The translations under genes were made by a program, and so were the position numbers. The notes beneath the pieces are model-generated. The model was not told the origin of the DNA. It saw only the letters and a list, made by a program, of their open reading frames with translations, and did no database searches. From M3007 sp031373665 (GTDB lineage Bacteria; Bacteroidota; Bacteroidia; Chitinophagales; Saprospiraceae), in assembly GCA_031373665.1 (NCBI GenBank), contig JANMMZ010000005.1, positions 114,577 to 178,576 on the forward strand: a stretch of 64,000 nt of DNA, written 5' to 3'. Positions 62,015 to 64,000 of this stretch are shown in pieces. How positions within the stretch are numbered: position 1 is the first letter of the stretch; each line of letters opens with the position of its first letter.

Positions 62015-62467
62015 CTATCCCAACAGTTGAGTAGCATGATCCGCAGTATCCACTTTCTCAACAATGCGCTCTATTTTGCCAGCCTCGTCTATAATAAAGG
62101 TGGTGCGATGGATGCCATTGTAGGTTTTTCCCATAAATTTTTTCTGTCCCCATACCCCATAAGCCTCTGACATGGCGTGGGTTTCATCGGCTAATAGGCT
62201 GAATGGTAGATCGTATTTTTCTCTGAACTTGACGTGTTTTTTTACGCTATCGGGACTTACGCCCAGTACTGCATAGCCTTTGTTTAAAAAACTATGGTGG
62301 TTGTCGCGGAGGCTACATGCCTGCGCTGTACAGCCGGGGGTATCGTCTTTTGGATAAAAATAGATGACTAATTTTTGGCCTTTGTAGTCGGAAAGGTTGA
62401 TGGTTTGGCCGGCTTCGTTGGGAAGTGAAAAATCGGGTGCTTGATCACCAACTTTTAGATGGAACAT
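62015..62467 (-). CDS. bcp: Thioredoxin-dependent thiol peroxidase (BCP-type peroxiredoxin)
   Basis: 150 aa. Peroxidatic Cys in YPKDDTPGCTAQACSLRDNH, with the second Cys five residues on (Cys-x4-Cys), the hallmark of Bcp/PrxQ. VGDQAPDFSLPNEAGQTINL opens the fold. It reduces peroxides with electrons from thioredoxin, in the cytoplasm. The VanX-like gene lies 96 bases upstream. Confidence 0.95.
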   Translation of the reverse strand: MFHLKVGDQAPDFSLPNEAGQTINLSDYKGQKLVIYFYPKDDTPGCTAQACSLRDNHHSFLNKGYAVLGVSPDSVKKHVKFREKYDLPFSLLADETHAMSEAYGVWGQKKFMGKTYNGIHRTTFIIDEAGKIERIVEKVDTADHATQLLG

Positions 62468-62563
62468 GTGATGTAGTTATTAGTTCTTATGAATGATAAA
62501 ATGAATATTGAATACAAAACGGCAATTTGTGGCAAATGTTTAGGGTGATGGCTAATATCCATT

Positions 62564-63466
62564 CTAGTTCTTGCAAGGCCAAACATAATCGGACAATGGA
62601 TAGTCTTTGCCTTGGAAAGAAAAATGCCACCACTCAGTGCGAATGCCTTTGAAGCCAACAGCGGCCAAGGTTTCGGTGAGTAATTTACGGTTTTCTAAAA
62701 TTTGTGTCGAGTGCTTCAAATAATCGGTGTGTGCTTCTACTCCAAAGAAATCGTACTCCGTACCCATGTCTAACTCTTTGCCTTTATCATCTATAATGGT
62801 TAGATCCACTGCTGCTCCTCGCGAGTGCATGGAGCCTTTATGGGGAGGGGTTACGTAGTTGGGATCGGGTACTTTATCCCAAAGCCGCTGCTGATAGGGT
62901 CTTGGGCGATAACAATCAAACATCTTGAGTCCTAGTCCTTTCTTTTGTAATATTTTATGCGCTTTGACTAGGGCTTCCGCTGGCTCGGGGCGCAAAAAAC
63001 AGCGGGGACAATCGTATATTTTAACTTTTGTAAAATTGTTGGCGGTGGCATAACGAATATCCAATCGGATGCTTTTATCTAGTTGGTTTACCTCTGTAAA
63101 TCCATTAGAGGTGGGTGTGCCATCGGCAGGATTCACCTTTTTCAAGGTTTGTACCTTTTGTAATAACTCACGTGTGGCATCGGAGGGCGTTCCTGATTTA
63201 GGCGTTTCTAATTTCCTAGGAGCGGTAGAAGGCTTAGAAGATTCGATCTTTTCTACTTCAACGCTCGACTTTTCTTTAATCAACACGTCTTTTGTCGCCG
63301 CATCCTCTACAAGTGCTTCGGTGGGTTGCTCTTCGGGCAAGGTGGGCGATGATTCCGTCTGCGGCACTTGGGTTGGGGGCGGTGCTTGGGTTGGTTTTGT
63401 CTCGGAGTTGCAGGATGTCCAAAATAGGAGGCCAATAAGGGTGATCGTTGCACAAGTATGTTTCAT
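62564..63466 (-). CDS. M15 family D-Ala-D-Ala dipeptidase (VanX/DdpX-like) lipoprotein
   Basis: 300 aa. Lipoprotein-type signal (LIGLLFWTSCNSE). A ~100-residue Pro/Thr/Glu-rich linker precedes the catalytic domain (about 120-300): IRYATANNFTKVKIYD, DCYRPRPYQQRLWD, metal motif HSRGAAVDLTII (SxHxxGxAxD), and catalytic Glu with metal His in EWWHFSF. It hydrolyses D-Ala-D-Ala dipeptide or related wall fragments in the periplasm. Standard housekeeping homologues exist widely, so no vancomycin resistance is implied. A CAAATTTA (minus TAAATTTG) box lies at 63496-63503. Confidence 0.9.
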   Translation of the reverse strand: MKHTCATITLIGLLFWTSCNSETKPTQAPPPTQVPQTESSPTLPEEQPTEALVEDAATKDVLIKEKSSVEVEKIESSKPSTAPRKLETPKSGTPSDATRELLQKVQTLKKVNPADGTPTSNGFTEVNQLDKSIRLDIRYATANNFTKVKIYDCPRCFLRPEPAEALVKAHKILQKKGLGLKMFDCYRPRPYQQRLWDKVPDPNYVTPPHKGSMHSRGAAVDLTIIDDKGKELDMGTEYDFFGVEAHTDYLKHSTQILENRKLLTETLAAVGFKGIRTEWWHFSFQGKDYPLSDYVWPCKN

Positions 63467-63771
63467 AAATCAGGAGGTGTGTCTAAAATTTTGGACAAAT
63501 TTACGGTATATTTGGGCTTAAGTACTTGAATCAAACTATTTTAAATCGTATTTTATTATTTGCTTACTACCCAGTCATAAAAAAAATTAATTATTTTTTC
63601 ACATTTACTTGTTATTGTGTTATTGACACTAAGTGCATTCTATTATATCTATATAGGTGAATAAATGTTCACTTAAAATGGAAAAGGTTGATAATACAAA
63701 ATATAATTCTGAATAAAAGTTAAAAAAGTGCTATATTCCTACCTTTTATTTGCAAATGAACTGTAAATTAT

Positions 63772-63803
63772 TGCAAATGTATTTTTCAGGCATGTTACTT
63801 TAG
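63772..63803 (+). promoter_or_regulatory. Promoter-like site before the mini-ORF
   Basis: TTG (63772-63774), 21 bases, TACTTTAG (63796-63803), one mismatch from the -7 consensus. Predicted start near 63811. The rest of 63467-63771 is AT-rich and shows no gene. Confidence 0.4.
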
Positions 63804-63842
63804 CAAAATTTCGCGTTTATACTTCAACAACGCAAACGAGCG

Positions 63843-63896
63843 ATGTTTTTAAAAAAATTAGGAAGATTGTTTTCATTTGGTTTTTTGGGGTTTTAG
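63843..63896 (+). CDS. 17-codon mini-ORF overlapping a terminator
   Basis: Encodes MFLKKLGRLFSFGFLGF, basic then aromatic, ending in TAG at 63894-63896, which overlaps the first bases of the terminator stem. It could be a leader peptide for attenuation or a small membrane-active peptide. Its codons 7-14 are contained in a 24-bp direct repeat found again at 63965. Confidence 0.35.
   Translation: MFLKKLGRLFSFGFLGF
63861..63884 (+). repeat. 24-bp direct repeat, copy 1
   Basis: Starts GGAAGATTGTTTTCATTTGG and is identical to 63965-63988, 104 bases downstream. It lies inside the mini-ORF. Confidence 0.75.
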
Positions 63897-63926
63897 CCGT
63901 CTGTTCGCAATGAACAGGCGGCTTTT
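63895..63926 (+). terminator. Intrinsic terminator or attenuator after the mini-ORF
   Basis: AGCCGTCTGTTC pairs with GAACAGGCGGCT (one G.U pair, loop GCAAT), followed by TTTT. Confidence 0.75.
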
Positions 63927-63964
63927 CAAAGACCTCAAATCAAATTAGAAAACTTTAAGATAAA

Positions 63965-63988
63965 GGAAGATTGTTTTCATTTGGTTTT
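63965..63988 (+). repeat. 24-bp direct repeat, copy 2
   Basis: Second exact copy of 63861-63884. No start codon precedes it in the corresponding frame; the window ends 12 bases later. Confidence 0.75.
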
Positions 63989-64000
63989 GGTTCAAGCCGC

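Noticed and set aside
62564..63466. VanX-like gene as evidence of vancomycin resistance
   Set aside because: No vanH/vanA/vanRS neighbours; this dipeptidase family is widespread as a housekeeping or wall-recycling enzyme.
1..64000. tRNA, rRNA or tmRNA genes
   Set aside because: I scanned the gene-free stretches by eye for tRNA-like arms and conserved rRNA sequence and saw none; a tRNAscan-SE/Infernal run would be decisive.

Overview
The window reads as a chromosomal segment of a Bacteroidota bacterium, most likely a Saprospiria-type lineage (inference). Evidence seen: several secreted proteins end in the ~80-residue type IX secretion (T9SS) type A sorting domain (genes at 8986, 15538, 55959, 60528 and a remnant at 34926); promoters fit the Bacteroidota pattern TTG-N19..21-TAnnTTTG (for example 5900-5930 minus, 42587-42617, 51055-51084, 59961-59991); ribosome binding sites are weak; housekeeping clusters (lptE-like/TPR protein/secG; ftsX/DUF3098/uppP; infC/rpmI/rplT) have Bacteroidota-type membership. 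Secreted TPR-CHAT, TPR-histidine kinase and TPR-adenylate cyclase proteins and RCC1 or BNR propellers fit Saprospiria.

Layout. 1-3.8 kb: end of aspS, two uncharacterised genes, an LptE-like lipoprotein, a TPR-like protein and secG. 4-10.6 kb: acyl-CoA dehydrogenase (minus), a secreted TPR-CHAT protein and a secreted haem/copper protein. 10.7-15.5 kb: smpB, pgeF and an M28 peptidase (minus), a candidate small RNA, a BatA-like VWA protein and a TonB gene split by an in-frame amber codon. 15.5-27.3 kb: secreted or lipoprotein hydrolases (acetyl-xylan-esterase-like, LolA-like, BNR propeller, PhoD-like, alpha/beta and SGNH hydrolases), gpsA and a metallo-beta-lactamase-fold enzyme. 27.3-34.3 kb (minus): uppP, DUF3098, ftsX, a class A penicillin-binding protein and a membrane patatin. 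These link cell-wall lipid recycling, peptidoglycan synthesis and division.

34.3-45.9 kb is the accessory part. It holds a small Cys-rich peptide with a Gly-Gly leader-like boundary, a decayed chimeric pseudogene, three tandem diverged paralogues of an unrecognised helical, hydrophobic-hairpin protein family (36.1-39.8 kb, visibly AT-rich), a lipoprotein with a CxxCH motif, and a 1.15-kb repeat cluster. That cluster contains two inverted copies of a ~163-bp MITE, one with a perfect 9-bp target duplication and apparently nested in another element. Next come a LuxR-type response regulator and its TPR histidine kinase. The three-paralogue cassette is the best candidate for an undescribed system; its resemblance to multi-component alpha-helical pore-forming toxins is inference only.

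46-64 kb returns to core functions: M20 amidohydrolase, DUF255 thioredoxin-fold protein, infC-rpmI-rplT with a TTG start on infC and an attenuator-like hairpin before rplT, galM with a clean promoter, peroxiredoxins, an SF1 helicase/SDR pair, a PDZ-repeat T9SS protein, a class III adenylate cyclase, an RCC1 propeller and a VanX-like dipeptidase. The last 500 bases carry a promoter-like site, a 17-codon ORF running into a terminator, and a 24-bp direct repeat. I saw no rRNA, tRNA, CRISPR array or intact transposase gene.
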